Source: Bradyrhizobium ivorense
Lineage (GTDB): Bacteria > Pseudomonadota > Alphaproteobacteria > Rhizobiales > Xanthobacteraceae
DNA: 64,000 nt
NCBI RefSeq assembly: GCF_900696085.1
Contig: NZ_CAADFC020000005.1
Coordinates: 62,001 to 126,000, forward strand
Direction of reading: 5' to 3'
Numbering within the stretch: the first letter of the stretch is position 1; each line of letters starts with the position of its first letter. The position numbers were made by a program, and so were the translations under genes. The notes under the pieces are model-generated. The model did not search any database. It was not told where the DNA came from and was given only the letters and a program-made list of their open reading frames with translations. This document shows, in pieces, positions 42,779 through 53,408 of this stretch.

Positions 42779-43755
42779 TCAATTGCGCAATCGCGGGCCT
42801 CGGCCGATGGGGCCGCGCGCTGGTCGAGGCTATCAGCAATGAGCCGCGGCTCAGGATCGTCGCGGCGGTGGAACCCGACATCGCCAGTGCGGAGCGCTTT
42901 CGCGCGACGCACGGTCTTGCACCCACCGCCAGTCTCGACGCCGTGCTCGCCGATCCCGCCGTCGACGCCGTGCTGCTGGCGACACCGCATTCGCTGCACA
43001 AGACCCAGGTGATCGCCGCCGCCGCTGCCGGCAAGCAGGTGTTTTGCGAGAAGCCGCTGGCGCTTCGGCGCGACGATGCAGCGGAGATGTTTGCGGCCTG
43101 CCGCAGCGCCGGCGTGGTGCTCGCAGTCGGGCATAACCGACGGTTCTGGCCGTCAATGCAGGCGCTGCGCGCGGTCGTCGCCGGCGGCGAGCTCGGCACT
43201 ATCCTTCATGTCGAGGGTCACAACAGCAACGAGAACTCGCAAGCCGTCACGCAGGGCTGGCGGCTGTCATCAGAGGAATCGCCGGGCGGTGGGCTCACCG
43301 GCGCCGGCCTTCACGTGCTCGACGGCTTTGTCAGCCTGCTCGGCCCGGCGCGGCAGGTCTATGCCCGGTTGAATACACGCGAGGCCGGGCCGCCGCCGCT
43401 CGATACTGCAACCTTGGCGATTGAATTTGTGAATGGCGTCAGCGGCACACTTGCGACGATCCGCGCAACACCGTTCTATTGGCGGGTTCATCTGTTCGGA
43501 ACGAAGGGATCGGCCGAGGTGCTCGACGAGGTGACGATGGTGCTGCGGAAATCCGGCGAGGCCCCCGCGACGATGCGGTATCCGGCGGTCGATACGCTCA
43601 CCGCGGAACTGTCCGCCTTCGCCGACGCGGTCGAGGGCCGGCGGCCCTTCCCGATGCCGGAAGCCGACGTGCTGGCGACACTGGCCGCGTTCGAGGCCGC
43701 GCTGCAGTCGATGCAGATAGGGCATCCGGTCAACTGCCATTTGGCATGCCAGTAG
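42775..43755 (+). CDS. Gfo/Idh/MocA-family oxidoreductase
   Basis: 326 residues. Rossmann motif AIAGLGRWGRALVEAI, EKPLALRRDDA with the family catalytic lysine, AVGHNRRFWPS and GGGLTGAGLHVLDGFVSLLG. Members oxidise sugars, inositols or related compounds with NAD(P). Translationally coupled to the preceding dehydrogenase, suggesting consecutive steps. Confidence 0.93.
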   Translation: MINCAIAGLGRWGRALVEAISNEPRLRIVAAVEPDIASAERFRATHGLAPTASLDAVLADPAVDAVLLATPHSLHKTQVIAAAAAGKQVFCEKPLALRRDDAAEMFAACRSAGVVLAVGHNRRFWPSMQALRAVVAGGELGTILHVEGHNSNENSQAVTQGWRLSSEESPGGGLTGAGLHVLDGFVSLLGPARQVYARLNTREAGPPPLDTATLAIEFVNGVSGTLATIRATPFYWRVHLFGTKGSAEVLDEVTMVLRKSGEAPATMRYPAVDTLTAELSAFADAVEGRRPFPMPEADVLATLAAFEAALQSMQIGHPVNCHLACQ

Positions 43756-43761
43756 CCCCGC

Positions 43762-44517
43762 ATGTCTGACAACCCGGGCAAGGCGAGATCGTCCCGCTAC
43801 CGCGACATCGCTACCGGTTTGCAGAAAGACATCCGGCTCGGCAGCTACGCCGTCGGTGGCCTGCTGCCGACCGAAACCGAGCTGATGGCCAGCTACAAGG
43901 CGAGCCGCCAGACCGTGCGCGAGGCGCTGCGCATCCTGATCGACCAGGGCCTGATCGTGCGCCGCGCCGGCCTCGGTTCGGTGGTGATCGCCTCCGAGCC
44001 GCCGGTGCTGTTCACCCACAGCGTCAAATCGCTCGGAGAATGGCTGCGCTATTCCAACGAAACCTATCGCGATGTGGTGAGCAGCGGCGACATCGTCGCC
44101 GACCGCAAGCTCGCCGCGCTGCTGAAATGCGAACCCGGCAAGAGCTGGTTCCTGATCGAGGCGGTGCGCCGTTCCGACCAGTTCGCGGCGCCGCTCGGCT
44201 GGGCCGAGATCTATGTGCTGCGCAAGTTCGCCGACGTCGTGAAGCGCAGCGATCACGGCCGCTCGCCGGTGCACGAGCAGATCGCCAAGACCTACGGCCA
44301 GGTCACCGAGCACGCCCAGATGGAAATCTTCGTCCGCGGCATGCCGGCACCGATCGCAAAGGCGCTCGGCGTCAAGACCGGCTCACCGGCGCTGACTGTG
44401 GTACGCCGCTACTACGGTCAGCGCGAGGAACTGTTCGAGGTCACCATCACCACGCACCCCGAGGGGCGCTACACCTATACGATGGACATGCAGCGCTCGC
44501 CGCGGCCGCCTCTGTAG
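43762..44517 (+). CDS. GntR-family regulator with UTRA domain (HutC type)
   Basis: 251 residues. Winged helix at about 10-78 (RYRDIATGLQKDIRLGSYAVGGLLPTETELMASYKASRQTVREALRILIDQGLIVRR) and a UTRA effector domain at about 95-245 (SWFLIEAVRRSD, LGWAEIYV, EVTITTHPEGRYTYTMDM). Last gene of the rightward operon, 6 bp after the Gfo/Idh stop. It is the natural candidate to bind the inverted sites at 40779 and 40844 and repress both arms until a pathway intermediate binds the UTRA domain. Confidence 0.94.
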   Translation: MSDNPGKARSSRYRDIATGLQKDIRLGSYAVGGLLPTETELMASYKASRQTVREALRILIDQGLIVRRAGLGSVVIASEPPVLFTHSVKSLGEWLRYSNETYRDVVSSGDIVADRKLAALLKCEPGKSWFLIEAVRRSDQFAAPLGWAEIYVLRKFADVVKRSDHGRSPVHEQIAKTYGQVTEHAQMEIFVRGMPAPIAKALGVKTGSPALTVVRRYYGQREELFEVTITTHPEGRYTYTMDMQRSPRPPL

Positions 44518-44553
44518 CGTGTGTGATCGCGGGTATTTGGCTCTGCCTGGGGC

Positions 44554-44683
44554 CTAGAGCATGATCCGGAAAAGTGTGAAGCGGTCTTCCCTCGCGACAA
44601 ACGCGAAGCGTTTGCGCGGAGATCATGCTCAAACAAAGCGCTAAAGCGCGATGATGATTCAACCTAATCTCATCGCGCTTTAG
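44554..44683. repeat. CTAGAGCATGATCC-family repeat, full-length copy
   Basis: Begins CTAGAGCATGATCCGGAAAAGTG, has an internal AAACGCGAAGCGTTT dyad and GATCATGCTCAAACAA, then GCGCTAAAGCGCGATGATG and the complementary CATCGCGCTTTAG end. Ends 3 bases into a small minus-strand gene and 36 bp after the GntR stop. Confidence 0.85.
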
Positions 44684-44808
44684 CGGGTGCCGGCGTAGTG
44701 CTGCTTGACCGAGGTATGTGCCATTTGCGGCGACCCGACCGCGCCCCAGACCGCAACCGCGATCAAGACGGCCGCCCACATATACGGCATCGCATTCAGC
44801 TGCTTCAT
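44680..44808 (-). CDS. Small membrane protein, 42 residues
   Basis: MKQLNAMPYMWAAVLIAVAV, then WGAVGSPQMAHTSVKQHYAGTR. One predicted helix at residues 8-25 and a polar tail. ATG at 44808; the ribosome-binding site is weak. The stop lies in the end of the repeat at 44554-44683. I do not recognise a family. Real coding is plausible but unproven. Confidence 0.45.
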   Translation of the reverse strand: MKQLNAMPYMWAAVLIAVAVWGAVGSPQMAHTSVKQHYAGTR

Positions 44809-45151
44809 TTCCAACGTCACCCCACACGACATTCAGGCTTCCCGAACGGGCGGCCCCGACCGGAATTTTCGTAAGCCTAGAGCGTGTCCGTTTCAGGACG
44901 TCTTCATCGCAATCCAGAAATGATTTCGCGGCAATTCGAAAAAGGCCTGATAAGAGAGGAACGCCTGTATTTTCACCAATTGCAGTGCATTTGAGCCAGG
45001 CCATCTGCACATGAGAGAATCTTCTGCTCAGTTCGGACTCAGTGGCGTAAGAGACCTTCCAAAACTTTCATGTCTGAATTCTTTTTGATTGTCCGGCTGA
45101 ATCGACTCGTGCCAAGACTCCCTGTGACAGTACGATGACAAGGGTTCCCCT
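44809..45151. other. 343-bp intergenic stretch
   Basis: Between two small genes reading away from each other. Lower GC than its surroundings, with a truncated CTAGAGCGTG fragment near 44878. It probably carries the promoters of both small genes; I cannot pick a convincing -35/-10 pair. Confidence 0.4.
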
Positions 45152-45331
45152 GTGACCTCCCAGCCTGCAAACCCCGAAACCGCGAAGCGCTCCCGTCTCA
45201 AAGAATCGCAGGAGGAAGTTGCGCGCTCGCTGGAGCGGGAGTTGAGGCTGATGGCCGAAGATCGCCAGGACCGCGCAAGCCGGCTCGGCTTCGACATCGG
45301 CGCGAAGCGACTGACAGACGGCGACGCTTAA
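45152..45331 (+). CDS. Small charged helical protein, 59 residues
   Basis: GTG start at 45152 with AAGGG 8 bases before it. Sequence begins MTSQPANPETAKRSRLKESQ and contains EEVARSLERELRLMAEDRQD, then RASRLGFDIGAKRLTDGDA. Amphipathic, highly charged, probably coiled coil. A strong terminator follows at 45376. No family recognised. Likely an independent small gene rather than a leader of the chemotaxis gene. Confidence 0.6.
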   Translation: MTSQPANPETAKRSRLKESQEEVARSLERELRLMAEDRQDRASRLGFDIGAKRLTDGDA

Positions 45332-45375
45332 GCCTTTGGTCGCATAGGCGACCCTCCTCCGTAGTTCTGCTGATT

Positions 45376-45409
45376 CGCGCGGCCGTTTGCCACGGCCCGC
45401 GCGGGTTTT
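45376..45409 (+). terminator. Rho-independent terminator
   Basis: Stem GCGCGGCCGT / ACGGCCCGCGC (one bulged C) with loop TTGCC, followed by GGGTTTT. Placed 45 bp after the 59-residue gene. Confidence 0.75.
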
Positions 45410-45528
45410 GCCGTGCGCCGGGCGGCCATAACGGCTGCCGCGTTAGGTCGAACTTTATCAATTGCCGTTAGGCCTTTCTGAACCATCGGCGCCCGAAGCG
45501 GCGGCCGCCTTCCCAGAAAAGGATCCTC

Positions 45529-47208
45529 ATGTTCGGCAATCTGCGAATCTCCTCCAAGCTCATGATCATGGTTGGCGTCGCGGTGCTCGGCATCGTCGCC
45601 GTCGCGGGCGTCGGGTTGACCACGCTGCGCGCCAGCCTGCTCGAGGACCGCAAGGCCAAGCTGCAGGACCTCGTGACCCTGGCGCGGCAAGCCGTCGAGC
45701 TCAACTACCAGGCCTCCAAGGCGGCCGGCCTGTCCGACACTGATGCCTTCGAGCGCGGCCGCGCGCTGCTGCGCACGCTGCGCTTCGGCCAGGGCGACTA
45801 TTTCTACGCTTTCAATGCGCAGGGCCTGGTGCAGTCTCATCCCAATCCCAAGGTCGAGGGCCAGACCCTCTACAATTCGCCGGACCCGGACGGCGTGCTG
45901 TTCACCAAGCTGCAGATCGAACGCGCGGCGCAAGGCGGCGGTTTCGTGAGCTACCGGTTCCAGAAGCCCGGCGGCACCGAGCCGCTGCCAAAAATCTCCT
46001 ACGCGGTCGAGTTCAAGCCCTATGGCTGGACCATCGGCGGCGGCATCTATCTCGACGACGTCGACGCGATCTTCTGGGCCCAGGCGCGCTGGATCGGCGG
46101 GCTGGTCGCCGCCGCACTGCTGCTCGTGATCGCGATGTGCCTGTTGCTCGGACGCAGCATCGTCGGACCGATCACCGGCATGACCGCGGCGATGCGCAAG
46201 ATCGCCGCCGGCGATACCGCAACCTCGATCCCGGCGCAGGACCGCCGCGACGAAGTCGGCGCGATGGCGCAATCGGTCCAGGTGTTCAAGGACAGCATGA
46301 TCGAGGCGGTGCGGCTGCGCGGCGAGCAGGACGAATTGAAGAAGCGTTCCGAGACCGAGAAGCACGGCTTCCTCGGCCGGATGGCCGACGAGTTCGAGAA
46401 CGGCGTGCGCGCCTCGCTCGACGCACTGGCCGGTGCTGCGGTCGAGCTTCGCGCGACCTCCAACAGCATGTCGACCGCCGCCGACGACGCCAGCCGGCAG
46501 GCGACCACGGTCGCCGCGGTGGCGCAGCAGGCCTCCGCCAATGTGCAGACGGTGGCGGCGGCGACTGAGGAACTGTCGTCGTCGGTCTCCGAGATCGGCC
46601 GCCAGGTCGCGCAGTCGACCGAGATCGCGTACAAGGCAGTCGAGGAAGCCAACCGCACCAACACCACGGTGCAGGGCCTCTCCGCCGCGGCGCAGAAGAT
46701 CGGCGACGTGATCAATCTGATCAGCGACATCGCCAGCCAGACCAACCTCCTGGCGCTCAACGCCACGATCGAGGCGGCGCGCGCCGGCGAGGCCGGCCGC
46801 GGCTTTGCCGTGGTGGCGAGCGAGGTGAAGTCGCTCGCCAGCCAGACCGCCAAGGCCACCGAAGAGATTTCGGCGCAGGTCGCAGCGATGCAGGAAGCCA
46901 CCACCGAAGCCGTGCATGCGATCGAGCATATCGGCGGCACCATCGGCGGCATCAACGAGATCACGGTCGCGATCGCCTCTGCGGTCGAGGAGCAGGGCTC
47001 GGCGACCCGCGAGATCGCCCGCAACGTGCAGGAGGCCGCGCGCGGTACCAGCGAAGTCTCGGGCAATATCGGCGTCGTCACCCGCGCCGCCGGCGAAACC
47101 GGCACCGCCGCCGGCCGGGTGCTGACCTCGGCCGAACAGCTCAACACCCAGGCGACCGCGCTGCGCCAGAAGGTCGACAGCTTCCTCGCCAACATCCGCG
47201 CGGCGTGA
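45529..47208 (+). CDS. Methyl-accepting chemotaxis protein with single Cache sensor
   Basis: 559 residues. N-terminal helix (about 10-32), periplasmic sCache domain (about 35-185; [41 protein letters not shown]), second helix about 188-210, HAMP (about 208-260), then the signalling domain (300-555) with the conserved tip [37 protein letters not shown] and [13 protein letters not shown]. It transmits a small-molecule signal to CheA. No che genes nearby. Confidence 0.97.
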   Translation: MFGNLRISSKLMIMVGVAVLGIVAVAGVGLTTLRASLLEDRKAKLQDLVTLARQAVELNYQASKAAGLSDTDAFERGRALLRTLRFGQGDYFYAFNAQGLVQSHPNPKVEGQTLYNSPDPDGVLFTKLQIERAAQGGGFVSYRFQKPGGTEPLPKISYAVEFKPYGWTIGGGIYLDDVDAIFWAQARWIGGLVAAALLLVIAMCLLLGRSIVGPITGMTAAMRKIAAGDTATSIPAQDRRDEVGAMAQSVQVFKDSMIEAVRLRGEQDELKKRSETEKHGFLGRMADEFENGVRASLDALAGAAVELRATSNSMSTAADDASRQATTVAAVAQQASANVQTVAAATEELSSSVSEIGRQVAQSTEIAYKAVEEANRTNTTVQGLSAAAQKIGDVINLISDIASQTNLLALNATIEAARAGEAGRGFAVVASEVKSLASQTAKATEEISAQVAAMQEATTEAVHAIEHIGGTIGGINEITVAIASAVEEQGSATREIARNVQEAARGTSEVSGNIGVVTRAAGETGTAAGRVLTSAEQLNTQATALRQKVDSFLANIRAA

Positions 47209-47279
47209 GGCGACGGTCGCCCCTGAGTTGCCCGTCGGGTTGTTTTGCGCCTACGCAAGTGAAGCGGGCACAATGCCAG

Positions 47280-47451
47280 GGCTCCCTCTCCCCTTGCGGG
47301 AGAGGGTGGGGAGAGGGGTGGCCGCGGGCGAGATGGTGACATGAACATCGGTCTCGAAAAATCGCTTCTGTGGCTCGCGCGCAAATGGAGAGAGCACGTC
47401 GTGGGGTACCCCTCTCCCCAACCCTCCCCCGCAAGGGGGGAGGGAGCCTGA
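47280..47451. repeat. CCTCTCCCC-type element with long terminal inverted repeats
   Basis: Arms of about 39 bp, GGCTCCCTCTCCCCTTGCGG... at 47280-47318 and its near complement at 47409-47449, flank a roughly 90-bp centre. Intergenic, upstream of glgX. A relative lies at 60829-61066. Confidence 0.8.
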
Positions 47452-47614
47452 AGGGCGTGCTCACCTCACTCGTCGCAATCGTTCTGGGCGCGCTCGCCAC
47501 GCGATGGCCGGGGAGCGTCATACAAATCAAGCTCCATTGCCGCTAACATCCCCCGTGCAACATTTTCCGCGCGGCGGCGTTTGTTGCAGGTCGATTTTCT
47601 GGCTGGGGGACACG

Positions 47615-49729
47615 ATGTCCGATTTCGTCATTGAGGAAGGGCTGCCCTATCCGCTGGGCGCCTCCTGGAGCGGCAATGGCACCAATTTTGCGGTGTTTTC
47701 CGCCAACGCCACCAAGGTCGAGCTCTGCCTGTTCGACGGCGCGCGCGAGACGCATCGCTTCGAGCTGCCGGAATACACCGACCAGGTGTTTCACGGTTTT
47801 GTCCATGGCGTGCAGCCGGGCACGTTCTACGGCTATCGCGTCCATGGGCCCTATCAGCCCGACGGCGGCCACCGCTTCAACCCGAACAAGCTGCTGCTCG
47901 ACCCCTATGCCCGTGCCCATGTCGGATCGTTGATCTGGAATCCGGCGGTGTTCGGCTACAGGATGGAGAGCGGCGACGACTTGACGTTCGACGAGCGCGA
48001 CAGCGCGCCGTTCATGCCGAAATGCGTGGTGGTCGATCCCAATTTCGACTGGACCCAGGAGCCGCAACGGCAGGAAGCGCACTGGGACGAGACCATCGTC
48101 TACGAGACGCACGTCAAGGGTTTTACCAAACGGCATCCCGGCATCGCCGAGAACCAGCGCGGCACCTATGCCGGCCTCGGCTCGAACGTGGCGATCGACT
48201 ATCTGAAGGCGCTCGGCATCACCTCGGTCGAGCTGCTGCCGGTGCATTCCTTCGTCAACGACAGCAATCTGCTGGAGAAGCACCTCACCAATTATTGGGG
48301 CTACAACACGATCGGCTTCTTCGCGGCCGATCCGCGCTACGCCGCCGACGTTGCGAACTGCCTGCGCGAGTTCAAGGAGATGGTGTCGCGGCTGCACGGT
48401 GCCGGCCTCGAGGTGATCCTCGACGTCGTCTACAACCATACCGCCGAAGGCAATGAGCGCGGGCCGACGCTGTCGTTCAAGGGCATCGACAATGCGAGCT
48501 ACTACCGGCTCTTGCCCGACAAGCGGCGCTACTACATCAACGACACCGGCACCGGCAACACGGTGAACCTGTCGCATCCGCGGGTGATCCAGCTGGTGAT
48601 GGACAGCCTGCGCTACTGGGCCGGCCACATGCATGTCGACGGTTTTCGCTTCGACCTCGGCACCATTCTGGCGCGCGAGGTCTATGGTTTCGACGAGCAG
48701 TCGGGCTTCCTGAAGGCGATGAACCAGGACCCGCTGCTCGCCACCGTCAAGCTGATCGCCGAGCCCTGGGATTGCGGCCCCGGCGGTTACCAGGTCGGCG
48801 GCTTCCCGCCGGGATGGGCGGAGTGGAACGACAAGTATCGCAACACGGTGCGCGACTTCTGGCGCGGCGAGGCGCAGCCCGGCGCGCTGGCGCCGCGGCT
48901 ATTGGGCTCACACGACGTATTCAACCGCGAGGGACGCCGCACCTGGGCGAGCGTCAACTTCATGACCGCCCACGACGGCTTCACGCTGAACGACTGGGCG
49001 AGCTACAACAACAAGCACAACGAGGCCAACGGCGAGAACAACAACGACGGCTCGTCCGACAACCATTCCTGGAACTGCGGCGCCGAGGGCCCGACCGACG
49101 ATCCCGCGATTCTGAAACTGCGCGAACGCCAGAAGCGCAACATGTTGGCGACGCTGCTGGCCTCGCAGGGCACGCCGATGCTGCTCGGCGGCGACGAATT
49201 CGGCCGCACCCAGCGCGGCAACAACAACGCCTATTGCCAGGACAACGAGATCTCGTGGTTCGACTGGAATTTGTCGGAGGCTGCCGAGAAGCAGCTCGCG
49301 TTCACCAAACGCATGATCAAGCTGCGGCGCGACTATCCGATCCTGCGCCGCAGCCGCTTCCTCTCCGGCGACCGCGACGCGCAGCTCGATATTCGCGACA
49401 TCGTCTGGATCAACACCTCGGGCGCCGAGATGACGCAGTCCGACTGGACCACCGGCTGGATCAAATGCTTCGGCGTGCTGCTCGACGGCCGCGCGCGCAA
49501 AACCGCGATCGCGCGCCAGGGCGTGGACGACACGGTTCTGATGATCCTCAACAGCTATGAGGGCGAGGTCGATTTCAAGCTGCCGCCGACATCGGCGGGT
49601 CCGCACTGGTCGCTGCTGCTGGATACCAGCGCGCCGGAGGAAATGGCGGCCACTCCGCTCGAATTCGGCAGCATCCGCAAGGTGACGGGCCGTTCGTTCC
49701 TGCTGTTCACGGCCGGCGAGGTGAAGTGA
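47615..49729 (+). CDS. glgX: Glycogen debranching enzyme GlgX
   Basis: 704-residue GH13 isoamylase-type enzyme that hydrolyses alpha-1,6 branches of limit dextrins. CBM48 domain at about 12-100 (YPLGASWSGNGTNFAVFSANATKVELCLFD), then the catalytic barrel with VYETHVKGFTKRHP, ELLPVHSFV, DVVYNHTAEGNE, nucleophile Asp347 in DGFRFDLGT, acid Glu383 in LIAEPWDCGPGGYQVG, and Asp454 in FMTAHDGFTLND. ATG at 47615 with GGGGGA upstream. Other glycogen genes are not in the window. Confidence 0.97.
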   Translation: MSDFVIEEGLPYPLGASWSGNGTNFAVFSANATKVELCLFDGARETHRFELPEYTDQVFHGFVHGVQPGTFYGYRVHGPYQPDGGHRFNPNKLLLDPYARAHVGSLIWNPAVFGYRMESGDDLTFDERDSAPFMPKCVVVDPNFDWTQEPQRQEAHWDETIVYETHVKGFTKRHPGIAENQRGTYAGLGSNVAIDYLKALGITSVELLPVHSFVNDSNLLEKHLTNYWGYNTIGFFAADPRYAADVANCLREFKEMVSRLHGAGLEVILDVVYNHTAEGNERGPTLSFKGIDNASYYRLLPDKRRYYINDTGTGNTVNLSHPRVIQLVMDSLRYWAGHMHVDGFRFDLGTILAREVYGFDEQSGFLKAMNQDPLLATVKLIAEPWDCGPGGYQVGGFPPGWAEWNDKYRNTVRDFWRGEAQPGALAPRLLGSHDVFNREGRRTWASVNFMTAHDGFTLNDWASYNNKHNEANGENNNDGSSDNHSWNCGAEGPTDDPAILKLRERQKRNMLATLLASQGTPMLLGGDEFGRTQRGNNNAYCQDNEISWFDWNLSEAAEKQLAFTKRMIKLRRDYPILRRSRFLSGDRDAQLDIRDIVWINTSGAEMTQSDWTTGWIKCFGVLLDGRARKTAIARQGVDDTVLMILNSYEGEVDFKLPPTSAGPHWSLLLDTSAPEEMAATPLEFGSIRKVTGRSFLLFTAGEVK

Positions 49730-49745
49730 TCGCCGCCCGTCGCGC

Positions 49746-50873
49746 TCAAGGCGCGAGCTCTGCGTCGACCTCGCCGAGCAGCGCCATGCCGCCCAAGCGG
49801 CCCAGCTCGTCCGAACACTTCGCGCTCTTGCCATAGCAGCCGAACGCGACGGTGACGCGCGCCGACAGCGGCCCGATGCACGGCAGACCTGTGTTGCCGA
49901 AAGTGGTCATGCACGGCACGACGCGGCGCTCCTCGAATCTGAGGTCGCGAATGCGCGCGAGGATTTGCTCTTGCAGCCGGTCAGCCACGGCAACCGTGCC
50001 GCCCGATCTGAACCAGTCCTTGATGTCAGCCTCGCTGTGGAGCGGAATATCGACGGGATCGCCGCCGAGCTTGAGCCAGGTCTGGCCATCCGGATAGGCG
50101 ATCGGCGGCAGGATATAGGGATTATCGCCCTTCGGTCCGATGCAGCGCATCGACGGCATGCCGGCGAGGCGCTGCACCTCCGCCGCATCGAGCCGAAACA
50201 GCGCCACGGTCCGCGCATAGACGGTGAAGCCCAGCGATCGGCCGAGCAGCGATTGGGTGTGGCCGCCCGCGGCAACGAGGACGCGCTCGGCCTCGACATC
50301 GCCCGACCGCGTCCGGATAGTCACGCCGGCGCCGCTTTCCGAAATCCCCAGCGCGGGCTCGGCGATGATGCGCGCCCCGGCGCGCTCCGCCGCGATGGTC
50401 TGCGCCCGCACCAGGCGGCGCGGCGAGATGTATCCGGCATCGCGCGGCTCGAAATAGCCCAGCATGGCCGCCGTCGATCGGAGATAGGGAAATCGCTCCG
50501 CCAGCCGCGCATCCTGATAGGCCTCGCAAGGAATGCCGTCCGCGGCACAGATCTCGCCGACCGAGGTGACGTCGCGGCTGTCGCTGCGGCCGACGTGAAG
50601 CGCGCCGGCCTCCCGATAGAAGTCGACACCGCTTTCCGCAGCAATCTCGCCATAGCGCGAGAGCGCCGCGCGATTCATCCGCCGCCAGAACGGGTATGGA
50701 TCGAACCAGCGCGTGATCCGGCCCTCGTCGTAATGGCTGCCGAAGACGCCGTCGTGATGCGCGAAGTCCGCCGGCTCATCGGGCCCGATCAGCGCAACCT
50801 CGTGGCCCATCTTGCTCAAATGGCGTGCCGCCGCCGCCCCGAACAGACCACGTCCGATCACCGCAAGTTTCAT
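49746..50873 (-). CDS. FAD-dependent oxidoreductase (DAO / sarcosine oxidase-like)
   Basis: 375 residues from ATG 50873. Dinucleotide motif AVIGRGLFGAAAARHLSKMGHEVALIG, then VFGSHYDEGRITRWFDPYPFW, GYFEPRDAGYISPRRLV, VLVAAGGHTQSLLG and the closing VTVAFGCYGKSAKCSDELG. D-amino-acid/sarcosine oxidase family. Divergent from the AcoR-like activator with 169 bp between, so probably its target. Convergent with glgX (16 bp between stops). Confidence 0.9.
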   Translation of the reverse strand: MKLAVIGRGLFGAAAARHLSKMGHEVALIGPDEPADFAHHDGVFGSHYDEGRITRWFDPYPFWRRMNRAALSRYGEIAAESGVDFYREAGALHVGRSDSRDVTSVGEICAADGIPCEAYQDARLAERFPYLRSTAAMLGYFEPRDAGYISPRRLVRAQTIAAERAGARIIAEPALGISESGAGVTIRTRSGDVEAERVLVAAGGHTQSLLGRSLGFTVYARTVALFRLDAAEVQRLAGMPSMRCIGPKGDNPYILPPIAYPDGQTWLKLGGDPVDIPLHSEADIKDWFRSGGTVAVADRLQEQILARIRDLRFEERRVVPCMTTFGNTGLPCIGPLSARVTVAFGCYGKSAKCSDELGRLGGMALLGEVDAELAP

Positions 50874-51042
50874 CGCTTTGTCCACGTCCGCGACCAGTCT
50901 TCTTCTTGCTTGCACCTGTGGAGGACATCGTCGTTCGGCGCGTCGGAGGTGTCAAATGCCTGCCCCCGCGACCCCGGCGGCCAATTGACATTCGCTCGCC
51001 GGCTGCCAGACTTCGGCAAAAATACAGGGTGGAGACCTCTGG

Positions 51043-52908
<1,866 letters not shown>

Positions 52909-53121
52909 GGCGTGATGAAATCGGGTTGAATTGCGGCCGCGAGGGGGTTGGCACACTCCCGCTTGCGGGCCCGCAGCGGGGCGGGCTACCAAATCCCGAA
53001 AAACAACCCCATGCAAAGTAGCCAGCGGCGGGTGGCCGCCCGCGTCGACCAGGCCGCTTGACACGTCGGGCAACTCACCATTACCCTTCCAATATTCCGA
53101 AATTGCGCAAGTTCGTAGCTC

Positions 53122-53204
53122 GTAGCCCGGATGGAGCGCAGCGCAATCCGGGAATCTTGCCACGGATGCTGCCCCCGGATTTCGCTTCGCTGCATCCGGG
53201 CTAC
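53122..53204. repeat. GTAGCCCGGATGGAGC ... GCATCCGGGCTAC inverted repeat
   Basis: Outer ends GTAGCCCGGATG and CATCCGGGCTAC pair perfectly; inner GCGCAATCCGGG and CCCGGATTTCGC also pair. A widespread proteobacterial intergenic repeat type. Forms a cluster with the next repeat downstream of the AcoR-like gene. Confidence 0.85.
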
Positions 53205-53227
53205 GGGAGCTTATTCCCTCACCGTCA

Positions 53228-53402
53228 CCCTGAGAGGATGTGAAGCTTTGTCTCACTACCTGTCGTCGCACGGCTTGTGCGCAATTGCGCACATAGACCG
53301 GGCGACCCAGTACGTCGCGGCCTATCGGCTCAAGCACTACCGTCTCTGGAATACTGGATCACCCGCATGCGCGGGTGATGACACCGAGCGTGCTGAGCAA
53401 CC
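53228..53402. repeat. 175-bp twin-palindrome repeat, copy A
   Basis: Starts CCTGAGAGGATGTGAAGCTTT, contains GTGCGCAATTGCGCAC, CCGGGCGACCCAGTACG, GGCTCAAGCAC, TCTGGAATACTGGATCACCC and the second palindrome TCACCCGCATGCGCGGGTGA, ending GCTGAGCAA. Very similar to 58417-58592. It stops 7 bp before the helicase stop codon. Confidence 0.9.
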
Positions 53403-53408
53403 AATTCC

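Noticed and set aside
40306..43134. Upstream extension of the lyase frame to about 1396 residues
   Set aside because: It runs antisense through the Bug-protein and dehydrogenase genes and across the operator region; the lyase family length fits the start at 40305.
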